A stretch of DNA of 64,000 nucleotides, from the NCBI GenBank assembly GCA_014925825.1, contig JACGCK010000175.1, positions 30,391-94,390 of the forward strand, given 5' to 3'. The notes under the pieces were generated by a model. The model had not been told where the DNA came from and ran no database searches. It worked only from the letters and a program-made list of their open reading frames with translations. A program made the position numbers and the translations under genes. This stretch comes from Pholiota molesta. Lineage: Eukaryota > Basidiomycota > Agaricomycetes > Agaricales > Strophariaceae. This document shows, one piece after another, positions 1-10,541 of the stretch. Each line of letters opens with the position of its first letter. Within the stretch, counting starts at the first letter, position 1.

Positions 1-1
1 G

Positions 2-115
2 AAGGAAGCGAAGCTGAAAGAGTTGCTCGAGGTTCGAGCGGGAGCGCTTTCGGGGACGATCAAACCATTTGCAAATGTTCCACAACCTAAGAAGAAAGTG
101 GTCGTTTTCAAATAA
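2..115 (+). CDS. C-terminal end of an unidentified protein (partial)
   Basis: The frame is open from the window edge to a TAA at 113-115 and encodes 37 residues. They are Lys/Glu-rich at first and end in a basic tail (…PKKKVVVFK). The start lies outside the window. The next gene (291-1101) is on the opposite strand and converges on this one. No family is recognised; a chance open frame is possible but codon use looks coding. Confidence 0.45.
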   Translation, partial: KEAKLKELLEVRAGALSGTIKPFANVPQPKKKVVVFK

Positions 116-290
116 TTATCTCTGTTGTTTTCAGGTTAATCATTTCTCTAATGTGTGAGACGATACCGACCTAGTTTTTATATGCGTAGCATATCTGTTT
201 GGAGCGCATCAAAGAACCGCATAGCAGATATTTCAAGCAAACAGGATGCACACAGGCATATTCAGGTACTGATGATCCTGATAAAAATAA

Positions 291-1101
291 TCATAGCATT
301 ACGAGTTTGTTATCCTCGATTCGAAAGCGCTCTAAATTCCATGGGTACTCCGACAGAAGTTTCTCCCAAGAGGCTGCATCGAAGAGATAAGATGGTCGCA
401 CGGCTGATTTGCCTTTGGTTGGCCCGTAAGCGCTCTCTCGGTAAATGCTCTCCAATGAGCTTGCCAAGCTGACGTCTCGAAGACTCAACCAGGGATGCTC
501 TAAGTCATGGGTTTGAGTCGTAATGGTCAAGCTTGGTCTCTTCTCCCCGTCCAGATGGAGACTACTTGAATGATGCTTCGGTGGGTATACTTGGTTCAGT
601 TCGACCGCCAAAAGTAATGAGTCCACTAACCGAAAGCGATTCTTCGACGTCAAGGAGTTGCTTGAGGAATTTACGAGCTGACACGGGCCCTTTGAAGACC
701 ATTCTGCGGGTGAGGAAAAGACCTCTAGTCTAGACGTTTTGCATAAGGACATGAACCCCGTCGCAGCCTTCGGGAAATGTCACCGGATCTGTGTTCAACT
801 GCCAGGCGCGACATAACAGAGGATAAATGAATTGTTGTAACTCCGGCTTCGAGAGTTTTACGGGGGCGGATGTTCGTTCTGTTGTACTCGGGAATTGGAG
901 TTCAGGAATGTCGATTCCTTGGGGTGCTTCAGATAGTCCGGTGGCTTCGCACTCCTTTGCTACGATAGTGTCTATATCTCGTCTCTGCATTTTAAAATCA
1001 AACAAGGCAGGATGGTGGCTTGCGGGGTGAGGTGGCCTTGTCGGAGGTAACAGTCTGGAAGCGGAGAGACGCAAAACGGCCTGTTGAACGTTGAGTGCCA
1101 T
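291..1101 (-). CDS. Pterin-4a-carbinolamine dehydratase-like protein
   Basis: Probable member of the PCD/DCoH family, which dehydrates 4a-hydroxytetrahydropterin. Two overlapping open frames join through introns. The N-terminal exon starts at MALNVQQAVLRLSASR, a presequence rich in Arg, Ser and Ala that suggests mitochondrial import. An intron near 718-775 (exact sites uncertain) leads to an exon reading MVFKGPVSARKFLKQLLDVE. A 55-nt intron (GTTAGT donor, CTGAAC branch) then leads to HHSSSLHLDG…LTITTQTHD. This reproduces the family pattern: a Trp-containing N-terminal segment, an F-rich helix, a HH pair, then a T-H pair followed by GLS-like 'LSLRDVSLA'. The third residue of the HHP motif is Ser here. 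The protein is larger than typical 100-residue PCDs because of N- and C-terminal extensions. The family call is inferred from motif order. Confidence 0.6.
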
Positions 1102-1473
1102 TTCTCGTTCTTGACAAAACCAAGTTTTGATCACTGAGTATTGAGCTGGGGCAAGAATCTGAAAAGCGCGAGAAATTAATCAATACTCGGGTCGTTTGGG
1201 GCCCTGGGCAACCCTGGGGGTACAACAAGTTCAAGTTGCTGTTGAAGCTTTTGAAGAAAAGTTCAAGTTGCCGACGTCGTTGACTTTGTCACGTGTCTTC
1301 TCTAATTGAAACACCACGACGCGACGCGTACTACTTGAGGAACATATTTGATTCTTCTACCGACCTTGGCGGCGCAAGACACACGACAAAGGGAGGCTAA
1401 CATTTCATCACCCACAAAGACCAGTTATGTTAGGTCAATTGCGTTGTATATTTACGACAGAGATCATAGTAAA

Positions 1474-2077
1474 CTAGTTAATCGCGATCTTCTTTTGCTC
1501 TTGTTCCTTCGATGTCTTGGGGAAGGTAACAGTCAATACGCCATTATCCAAATGGGCTTTGATCTGGTCCTCCTGTAAATCGAACACAGTTCAATGAGAA
1601 ATAAAGCAATTTTTGTGACAGAGAATTAAATCATACTTTGACGCCCGGAGGAAGTTGAAGAGTTCTCGAGAACCTTCCAACCCTGCGCTCGTTCACAAGA
1701 TATCCGCCTTCTTTCTTTTCGGTAGTTTCTTTGCTCTCCCCGGAAACGGTCATGCGGTTGTTGTGTACCTCGATATTAGTATCTTCTTTCGTGAGGCCAG
1801 GAAGCTCGAAGACGGCGGTAACCTGATTTTTGTCGGCATTCTCTATCAGGTCCATCCTAACAATGCACGGATCGTAGAACGCGTATCACATGAGTATCGA
1901 CTATGAATGATAGGTATAACGAACATGCCTCGGTTTGAGAGTTGTGATAGTTCCTTCGGAGGGTTGGACATCCGAAGGGCGAAATACGCTGCGATCTTTG
2001 GCAAGGAGACGCGTATTCAAGGCATCATCTAGGAAGGTGTCGAAGTCGTAGAAAGGTTCGTAGAGCAAGAGTGACAT
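1474..2077 (-). CDS. Small heat-shock protein (HSP20/alpha-crystallin family)
   Basis: ATP-independent chaperone of the cytosol. Three exons (2077-1929, 1856-1637, 1572-1474) give 155 residues, a usual length for fungal HSP20. The alpha-crystallin domain fills exons 2 and 3: AVFELPGLTKED, a VHNNRMTVSGE strand, the FSRTLQLPPGV signature, then AHLDNGVLTVTFPK. The protein ends in a KKIAIN tail. Intron 2 is a normal GTATGA intron. Intron 1 (1928-1857) only keeps frame if its donor is GC (AG|GCATGT); this restores the conserved 'KPRMDL' junction found in fungal HSP20s. The upstream region contains a TTCcaGAA pair at 2227-2234 that could be half of a heat-shock element. Confidence 0.92.
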
Positions 2078-3632
2078 TGTGTGTAATTTGGATGGAAATC
2101 AAGTTAGCAACCGACAGAATATATACCATGTTGTCGACGGTCAGACAGTTTCATGGAACGATTGGATTTTGGAGTCTGGAAGAGGTGGCATTACGTCAAC
2201 TTCAGACAATTGTACGTTCGCCGGGATTCCAGAAGATTTTCCAATCAAAAATTGGTCCCGACTCCAACCTTGTTGAATGTGCAGCCACCAGCAAGCAGCC
2301 AGCAAGCAGATAGCAATGAGGGTACAAGATACCGAGGCGCGTGCGACCGACGACCGACGACGCGCCTGCCCACGTGCAGAGCATTTGTTCTTACGCATAC
2401 CCAAACCGTTGCGTAACTGATTCATGGGTAGGCTTTGAACACGAAAAGAATTGCTACATATCACAAAACACACAAAGTACTACAAGTTGAGGGTGGATGC
2501 TATGTGAGGGATATTTTTAGGAATGACATACAAGACCGATATCACTGAAACAAGGAGAGTAGGATAAATAAAGAGAGAAAACAAGATGTGGAGGTTTTGG
2601 TGTTGTACATAAACCAGAAATTGAGATCGCGTGAGGTGGACGATGGGAAGTAACGGCGATGCAACGAGGGGTTGGAGAGGAAACGCGGCCAAGTGATGGA
2701 GTGGACTTGGACGAACTGTGCCGCTAACGTTGAGCTCGCATGATGATTGATGAAGCTTCAAGCTTGGAGGTTTTCAAGACAGCACAAGCTATCTCACGAG
2801 AGGAGAGAGATAGGAATGGATAAAATTGACAGTGCACTAAAAGGAAACAAGGAAGAAGGGAAGAGGCAAAGAAGGGTGCAACCAAAACCAAAACCAAAAG
2901 AAATAAAATGAAACAAAGAAAAATCGAGAAAGAAATACAACGGCGACAGAGTCGAGAAGCGACGGATTAAAAGCGAGTCAAAGAAGGAAAAGAACATGGA
3001 AGGAAGTAAGACAAAAAAGAATATGTAAATATGATCAGGAGCAGTATGATGCGAGTGATGATGGTGTGACTGAAAGGAGTGTGGATGAGGCAGTAAAAGA
3101 GGGAGATTAGAGGACTAGAAAAGAGCGGTACAACGAAAGCAAATGCGTGAGACGATACAGGACAACATACAGACTGGCAGCAGGGATGATGATGGCGAGG
3201 AGACAATTACGATGATAATGGTGATGACGATGACGATGGCGACGACAGCGGGGATTAAGAGTCCAATGGCAGCCAAAAGATCGGCTACAATTCTCAGGAG
3301 TGATGATGATGACGACCACGAAATCCCGATGAAAAGGGATGATAGAGAAGGAGTGAAAAATGAGGGAGGACATCGAGGAAGGAAAGTAGAAAGAAAGAAA
3401 AACCAAATATCATAGAAGAAAACCCTGTCTATCTGTATGTTATACATGTAACTGGAAAGGAACTCAAACAAAAGAATGCGAAGCAAAGAAAGGATGGGTC
3501 CATGCATACCCGGGATGTATCAATTCTCAGCCCCTCTCCCCCTCTCCTTAACCTCTGCCTACCCACGATCCATCCAACCACATATATCATCCCTTGCGAA
3601 AGTATATGCTCGGTGATCGTACATGGAACAGG
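2078..3632. other. Intergenic region between hsp20 and ccr4
   Basis: No convincing gene. It serves as the hsp20 promoter and the 3' flank of ccr4. From about 2780 to 3420 the + strand is strongly purine-rich (GA/AAG runs), so the ccr4 transcript strand would be pyrimidine-rich. Long open frames here are low-complexity shadows. Confidence 0.7.
3183..3250. repeat. Imperfect GAT/GAC triplet microsatellite
   Basis: Interrupted run of GATGATGAT, GATGACGAT and GGCGACGAC triplets on the + strand. It resembles a coding Asp/Met repeat, but no exon structure supports one. Confidence 0.7.
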
Positions 3633-6208
3633 CTACGTCGACGAGTGTTGTCGTGAAGGTGCAGGTTCTCGTGGAGGCTTCACGCGGAATTCGGCGACGA
3701 TGTAAACATGGCTATTAAGGATCAAGTAGATGGTCAGCACCGCTATAAACCGCAGGAACGAAAACAAAACAGAAAGGGCAAAAATGTGCCAAGAAAAAAA
3801 GAAAAAGAAGAAGACACGTACTCAGATGGGAAGTGCGGATGCGGGAATCCCACCACCTTCTCCAAATACCCCCTATCCACCTCCCCAAGCACCTTATTCA
3901 CCGCCAGGTTGCCCGCCGAATACCACACATAATCAATATGCCCCTGGAAGCTCGGCGTGTAATTCGTCAACGGCAGGTCCGGGCCAACTGCCGCATACGA
4001 GCTCTTCAGGCCCAGACGGTGCCGCATCCCGTCGCTTGTGTATCGGCCGTACTTGTGCGACATGAAGTCCGGGTGCGTCGCGGGCAGTGACCCATTCGAG
4101 AGGAACTCGTACACGCCCGAGTCGGGCACTGAGTTGAAGTCGCCACAGATGATCGTCGGAATCTTCAGGCCGTCGGTATAGATCGGCGGTGGACGGTACG
4201 TAGGCGCAGGCGGCCGTTGAGTTTGGGATGGTGAGGAAGTGGTGTCGTCAATGGCAGACGTGCTGGCGGCGTCTGACGAATCGTCGACGCCGTTGATCGA
4301 GGAGGCTTCAGAAGACGGCGTTGTTGGTGCATGAAGGTTGGGCGGGGCAGGTGGTGGGTACTTGGCAAAGTGCTCCGCAATCTTCTCGACCTCGTCGGCA
4401 AGAAGTGCGACCTGGACCAGCTTGACGTCACGGTACGCAGGGTCCCAGTGGATATGCGCATTAGCGATGATGAAGCGCGTGCCGGTATGGATGTTCTCTA
4501 GCAGACAGACGATGGCAATATGGTCCTTGCCAAGCACGCGGTTGAACATGTCGTCCGTCTTCTTGAAATCCTGACGTTGCATGGCGATCGCACTGAACTC
4601 GATGAGCCGTTTTTCTACTAGCTTGTACCTAGACAGCGAAAATAAACAAAATCAGTTAGCGCTTTTTTAAGATGATATAAAAATAGCTACGCACTTGTCA
4701 GCCTTGTAGAACGTCGCACACCCATCGACCTGTCTCCTGTCCGACTCGTTCATCGTCTTGTACCTTGACTTAGGCCAGTACACGCCCTCATATCCTTGCT
4801 GCGCCAGATTGACAGTAAAGTAATCCTCATACGCCGCAATATCCACCTCCTGCAAACACACGAAGTCGGTATTGTGCTTCGTCACATCGTCCAGAATCCG
4901 GCCTTTGCGGTATGACCATGCAAGGGCCCACGACGGCGTGTACCCATACAGCCGCTCAGTAGCGTACTTCTCGCACAAAATGTTGTAGCATAGTACGCTA
5001 CATCTCTCGATGTTGGGGTCCGCATCAAGCATCTCTTGCTCCTGTGGCGAGATGAGGTATTTCCATGGCCGCTCGGGTGGCTCGTTGTCGACTGGACAGT
5101 TGTCACGCAGGTATGAGATCAGCGCCTGTGTGCCCTCCTTCTGCACCATTGACTTCAGATGTGGGTCAAGCGGGTTACCCTCGATGCCAAGAGTCTGCAG
5201 TTGATGCAGGCTGCCGAACTGAGGCGGGATAGTGTTCAAATGGTTATCATATAGATAGAACTCCTTCAGCTGCGTGAGCATGCCTAGCTCGGGCGGTACC
5301 GTGTTCAGATTGTTCCCTGAGAGGTCGAGCAGCTCGAGATGCCGTAGCTTTGAAATCTCTTGTGGGACGGTGGCGAGAGCATTGTGGTTGAGGTAGAGAT
5401 TGATGAGGAAGGTGAATGAAAAAAGGCCTGATGTCGGGGGTAGGTTTTTGATGTTCACCCCGCCCATGTCGAGCGACGTCCAAGTGTTCTCAGGCGCCTT
5501 GATCGATGTGGGTCGAGGTGCTTCTGCGACAGGGCCTACGGTGGATGAAGGGTGGTTGGCTTTGCCTGCCGTCGGAGACGCATCAGGAGAGTCGTTACCA
5601 CTGCCATTGGTCTCGGGTGGCGGAGGTTTGACAAGGTTGGGGTTGGTAATAGGGATGGCGGATTTGGTGACGGTGCGTGAAGCCATGGCGTTCTGGCGGG
5701 CGCGGTGGTGCGGCGACCGTGATGCACGAATGACCTGGAAGCGACAACGTCAATCAATAACCCGGCTCCACGAGCCAGGCAGACAGATAAAGAGATAGAT
5801 CGTAAATCGACGTACTTCGCACTTCATGAGTTGCTGCTGCCATTGAGGGGATACAACAGGGGTGGCACTTGCAGGTGATCCCTGTGCAGCCAGGAGATGC
5901 TGTTGTTGTTGTTGGTGAGAATGCTGGTTGGGGGGTGAAGGGTAGTGGGATAGAGATGTTTGGTGGTGGTGCTGGAGTGGCGGGTGCTGGAGATGATGGC
6001 CGGGGTGTTGGTGGAGCGCACCATTGGTGTACAGCGCATAGCCCGGAGACTGCGGTGGAGGCCCTACCGCCGTCTGCTGCCCGGGCTGCTGGACGAGCAT
6101 CGGCAGCCCATGACGCCAGGGGTTGTTGTCGTGGTGGCTAGCGAGCTTGTGCGGGATGCCTGGGGATTGCTGCGGATAGTACATCGCATTGGCCGCCAAT
6201 TGAGGCAC
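3633..6208 (-). CDS. ccr4: Ccr4, catalytic subunit of the Ccr4-Not mRNA deadenylase
   Basis: Shortens poly(A) tails in the cytoplasm. Four exons (6208-5816, 5734-4695, 4628-3822, 3711-3633) give 772 residues. The N-terminus is Gln/His/Pro-rich with a short poly-Gln tract. A stretch of leucine-rich repeats follows at about 243-347 (…LELLDLSGNNL…), the part that binds Caf1 in yeast. From about 372 comes the endonuclease/exonuclease/phosphatase domain, with VLCYNILCEKYA, catalytic Glu in LQEVD, NAHIHWDP, GDFNS, and the terminal HFPSDH motif. The last motif is rebuilt only by the 110-nt final intron. A Pro/Ser/Thr-rich insertion of about 65 residues splits the catalytic domain before GLKIPTIICGDF. 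The start at 6208 is tentative; ATG at 6184 is an alternative, and an upstream exon is possible. Confidence 0.93.
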
Positions 6209-8012
6209 AGAAGCTGCTAAGTGTGTACTGCTGGGCAGTGGGGGTCGTCGTCGTCGTTGGATGCGGTGAAGAAGAATGATTTGTAGTCGTGGTCAACGTC
6301 TTCGTTGGGGCCGACTCACCACCGCCATCCGTGCGAACCCTGCTGACAAAGCACATCATCCCTTTTCCGCCACGGAGTCATCTTCCCCAGGCCAACCACT
6401 CGATCGGCATATACCTACTGCGGCGCCAAAATACAATGTATTGCTTGGAGTAATGTGCCTTTACATTCAAGCCCAATCCCATAATGCGAGCGCCTATTTT
6501 TGGCGAGTTGCTCAGTCAGATTCACCCATATGTCCACATTGGGTGCCTGCATGGACCCACAACTGCTGCCGGAACCATGTGCATTGCTGTTGCAACAGGA
6601 AAGTAAATCATCTGGCGGATCAAACTGGTATAAGCATTCGGAAATAAAGAGCACATTCTCTCTGTGAGGTGCAGATTACTTTGATAAAGTCTGGTTACCA
6701 AAGGAATGTCCTGTCCTCGCTTTCGCGGTGGTTTTGCGGGAAATTTTCAGGAGGCACGTTACGGTCAGAAATACATGCAACTAATATATATTAGTAGAAG
6801 TGGGTCCAAAACGCCCACGACACAGATGCTCGGAATCCTCGGATTATCGACATCTGGAACACTGCATCTAATCTTGTAAGATAGTTTAGATAACGCGCTT
6901 TGCAAAGAAAGAGCACAGGATTTCACCTTATCGAGATGAGCGTCGATGGTTTGAATTTTCGGCCATAGCGTTGTATTTTAGGCAGCACCGAAGAGCGCGA
7001 ATTCGGTCCATCTGCGCCTATGCTTTGGATTGAGGCACTTTATGAGAAGGCATATCGTATGCCTCCTTCCCCTTTGCGCTATGAAATTAAGATAAGTAAG
7101 ATTTGACTTCCGACTTTCTGCGCCGAGCTCTTTGGCGCCTTCTTCGGAACTAAAATCCTGAATACAACGTCTCATCTCTCCTAAGATAATTTGCGCCTTC
7201 CTATTTGAAGAAGTTCGACCTTACTGGCCAAAAAAGATACAGACATCGAATAAGACCCACTTTGAGTGCCGGAAAACCTGATCTAGCCAACCTTCGTCTC
7301 GTATGCCAATACCCAATAGGCAACGTTTAACGGGGCGATATTTTCAGGAGACTTGTAGTACTTATTAGAAGAGGACTATTCCGCTGCTAAACGGTCAAGT
7401 GGTCGAAATTAACGTAGTCTTCTACAGGTTGGACGCGTTAATGTTGCTAGCCGGGATCAAGTTGACAGTTTTGCTGCCGTGGCTTTGTTCCTCGTTGAAG
7501 TTCAAGTTTTCAACCTGCCGCTTTGTTGTTATTTTGGGAATCGGAATGACAAAACATGTCAGAATCTAATCTTATCTTATCTTATCTTATCCAGATTTCC
7601 TTTGTCCTGGGTTTCGCCTTCGCCAAGGCCAGACCTTCTCAAGCTCAAGCCGTAGTTCATCATATCGCGTAAATTCTGGATAATAACAGATTTTAGGTAG
7701 AACTGTAAATCGGAACCTTGAAAGATGTATTTGACAATCGGAAGTTGGGTGTTGTACCCGTATTAGTATACTGGCCGCGTGTGAGTGACCGATTTCTAAA
7801 ACTCCGTCGTATCTTTCTCTGCGACGTGCACGGAAAGCGCGCTGAAGGATACCAAGAGGGGATCGAAAAGTAAACCAAGCCATCATAACACACAGTCAAT
7901 GACCTGACAAAACGGCGGTTTTAGATTGCAATCTCGTACCATACCCAATTCCATAAATTATAAAAGTGGCACATATGGATCAAGACTTCTTCCTTCTTTC
8001 CATCATCATCCA
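6209..8012. other. Intergenic region between ccr4 and the mevalonate decarboxylase gene
   Basis: About 1.8 kb with no supportable gene. It holds the divergent promoters of ccr4 (-) and the decarboxylase (+). A pentanucleotide run (CTTAT repeated four times) lies at 7571-7590. Short open frames here show no protein-like composition. Confidence 0.65.
7959..7966 (+). promoter_or_regulatory. Candidate TATA box of the mevalonate decarboxylase gene
   Basis: TATAAAAG lies 47 bp upstream of the ATG at 8013, followed by a CT-rich stretch just before the start codon. Confidence 0.5.
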
Positions 8013-9424
8013 ATGCCTTCTACAGTCATATACGAGGCCACAGCCTCAGCACCCGTCAACATCGCCGTGATCAAGTAAGTTTCGCGCCATCTATTTCCCT
8101 ATCTCCTATTTTGATCTTTCATCCAGGTATTGGGGCAAACGCGACACCAAGCTCATCTTGCCAACCAACTCCTCTCTTTCTGTAACTCTTGATCAAGATC
8201 ACCTACGATCTACGACCACCTCGCGTGCAGACCCCATCTTTGAGCGGGATCAGCTGTGGCTCAATGGCAAGGAGGACGAAATCAAACCCGGCAGTCGGCT
8301 CGCGACGTGTATCGCAGAGATGAAACGATTGAGGCGGGATACGGTGGAGGCGAAGCATCCTACTGCACCCAAGGTGCGTGGATAGATTGCGGTCCTTCGC
8401 GGATAATACTAATGGAAATGTGTATTTGCCGCCATTCCCATATGCAGGTGCGTAGATGGATTGATGCGATTAAGAAGGGATACTAACATAACCCATCCAG
8501 CTCTCAACGTACAACGTCCACATTGCCTCATACAACAACTTCCCCACCGCCGCAGGGCTCGCGTCGTCAGCATCCGGATTCGCCGCGCTCGTCGCCTCGC
8601 TGGCGCAGCTCTACGCGCTACCTGCAACCCCATCCGAGCTCTCTATCATCGCGCGTCAGGGCTCGGGGTCCGCCTGCCGCTCCCTCTTCGGCGGCTACGT
8701 CGCATGGCAGATGGGCGTGGACCCCGCCGGATCAGACAGTCTCGCGGTGCAGGTGGCGCCGCAGCAGCACTGGCCCGAGATGCACGCCCTGATCTGCGTC
8801 GTCAGCGACGACAAGAAGGGCACGAGCAGCACGAGCGGCATGCAGCGCACCGTCGAGACCTCGACCCTGCTGCAGCACCGCATCAAGGAGGTCGTGCCCG
8901 CCCGGATGGCGGAGATCTCGCAGGCGATCCTGGACCGCGACTTCAACACCTTTGCGCGCATCACGATGGCGGACTCGAATCAGTTCCATGCGGTCGCGCT
9001 CGACACGGAGCCGCCCATCTTCTACATGAACGACGTCAGCCGCGCGATCATCGCGCTCATCGTTGAGTACAACCGACTCTCGATCGAGCGCGGTGAGGGC
9101 TACAAAGCCGCGTATACCTACGACGCCGGTCCGAACGCCGTCATCTACGCGCTTGCGGAGACCATCCCCGACATCATCCAGCTCGTGGTGAGCTACTTCC
9201 CGCAACGTCCTGGCGAGTTCAAGGACGTGCACCGCCTGTTTGAGGTGGCAGATATCAACACGGAGGCGAAGCTCCCAGAAGGCTTCAATGCAGCTGTAGC
9301 GAAGCGCTTTGAAGTTGGCGCAGTTAAGGGCCTGATCCACACACGCGTGGGCGACGGTCCAAGGCTGTTGGGTGATGAAGAATCACTGCTTGCAGCGAGT
9401 GGGCTTCCGAAGACCTTACTTTGA
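8013..9424 (+). CDS. ERG19: Diphosphomevalonate decarboxylase (ERG19/MVD1)
   Basis: Catalyses the ATP-dependent decarboxylation of mevalonate-5-diphosphate to isopentenyl diphosphate, the last step of the mevalonate pathway feeding sterol synthesis. Exons 8013-8074, 8127-8373 and 8501-9424 give 410 residues, the usual length. Family marks are APVNIAVIKYWGKRD at the N-terminus, the substrate loop LPTNSSLSVTL, the GHMP-kinase ATP loop FPTAAGLASSASG, SRSLFGGY-like 'CRSLFGGYVAWQMG', SDDKKGTSSTSGM and AYTYDAGPNAV. The frame is intact. The sequence between exons 2 and 3 (8374-8500) looks like two introns placed directly end to end (see separate entry). Confidence 0.96.
8374..8500 (+). other. Two abutting introns with a zero-length exon (possible recursive splice site)
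   Basis: The 127-nt interval separating coding sequence …PK from LSTYNV… contains two complete sets of splice signals. The first is donor GTGCGTGG at 8374, branch TACTAAT at 8407-8413 and acceptor ATGCAG ending at 8447. The second is donor GTGCGTAG starting at 8448, branch TACTAAC at 8481-8487 and acceptor CCAG ending at 8500. The donors share GTGCGT followed by similar GATAGATTG/GATGGATTG sequence, suggesting a tandem intron duplication. Removal as one 127-nt intron gives the same mRNA. Confidence 0.6.
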
Positions 9425-10541
9425 AGCCACATATGGAGCTTTTGGTTTGTTCAATAAAATATTAAGGAATCGCGGGTACTGGTTGTATTTTACTAGATAT
9501 TACATTTCGTGCGGTGATGAAGAAGTTATCTGCCGATCGAGCTCTCAAAAATCTCGAATCTCTGGTATTACACCATGTTAAAGCCCTTAAATCCATCCGT
9601 ATTGAAGGTCATTATGCCCAATTAAATGGGTCAGACCTACGTGGTGCGTTGGCGGCACAAATTGAACTACAATTTGTCGGATGCTTTTCTAATATACCTC
9701 CCATCCTACTCTGGTCTTGAGAGGCTATTTAATTTTGATCCATTTCTCCAGTGCAGGATGGATGAAATGCGATACACTGTCCGTCGCAACCATCGCCAGA
9801 GTTCCAATGTTGATCTATAAACCTTTCATTGCGGTGAGGGGAGGAACTCATGCTCAAAGTGACGCCTAAAGCTTGAGCATGAAGGCTGGCTAGACGTTTT
9901 CATCAAAGCATCACACCGAGAAGTGATAAAAATAAACACAGCAACAATGGCAGTTCCATGCCACCGCCAGTGGACGTCATGCGTTTATGCTTTACCCATG
10001 TCTTCGGATCAGTAAACGTTATATAAAACAACAAATATTCAAGAAGAAAATGTGAATTTAATCTGAGTCGTTGTTATCCACAACGGCATCGGAGAAGGGG
10101 AGATACGAGCGAAAGTTAGTCGGTAAAACCAGGAATTCCCAAGAAAACGCTTCTGATGAGCGACGTATCACAGACCTTGGCAGGAGCAGATGGTGCATAC
10201 TGTCATCTCACATCGCGTACTGTGTGCAATACCCCATAGTCACACCACCGCCGCTACCACTGCCACAAATGACATCGACCCATGTCCATCATTCAGTGGT
10301 CGACGTCAAGTGCAGTCTCGGTGGATATACGACACGCCTAGGCCAAGGGGAAATACGTATAAAGAGGCCTATCTCCCGACCCCCAAGGTTCCTTTCTTCA
10401 GTCCCAAATTTTGGTTTCGCTCTCGTTCTCTTCTTTTTTCCATCTCTTTTTTCTTTCCTTCTTACATTCTTTGTTCATTCACTCCTCCCTCTTGACGAGG
10501 CTTCCGCATAAGCAAAACTTGAAATTAAGACGTACCGAAAC
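9425..10541. other. Intergenic region upstream of the lysozyme gene
   Basis: No gene seen. It contains the 3' flank of the decarboxylase gene. A candidate TATA box (TATAAAG, 10358-10364) is followed by a pyrimidine-rich tract at about 10415-10500, a common core-promoter layout in fungi, leading to the lysozyme ATG at 10542. Confidence 0.6.

Noticed and set aside
2794..3507. Phe/Leu/Ser-rich hydrophobic frames on the - strand
   Set aside because: Translation of a pyrimidine-rich tract gives membrane-like peptides by composition alone; no splice structure.
7571..7590. CTTAT pentamer run as a telomere-like or regulatory array
   Set aside because: Only four units; an ordinary microsatellite.
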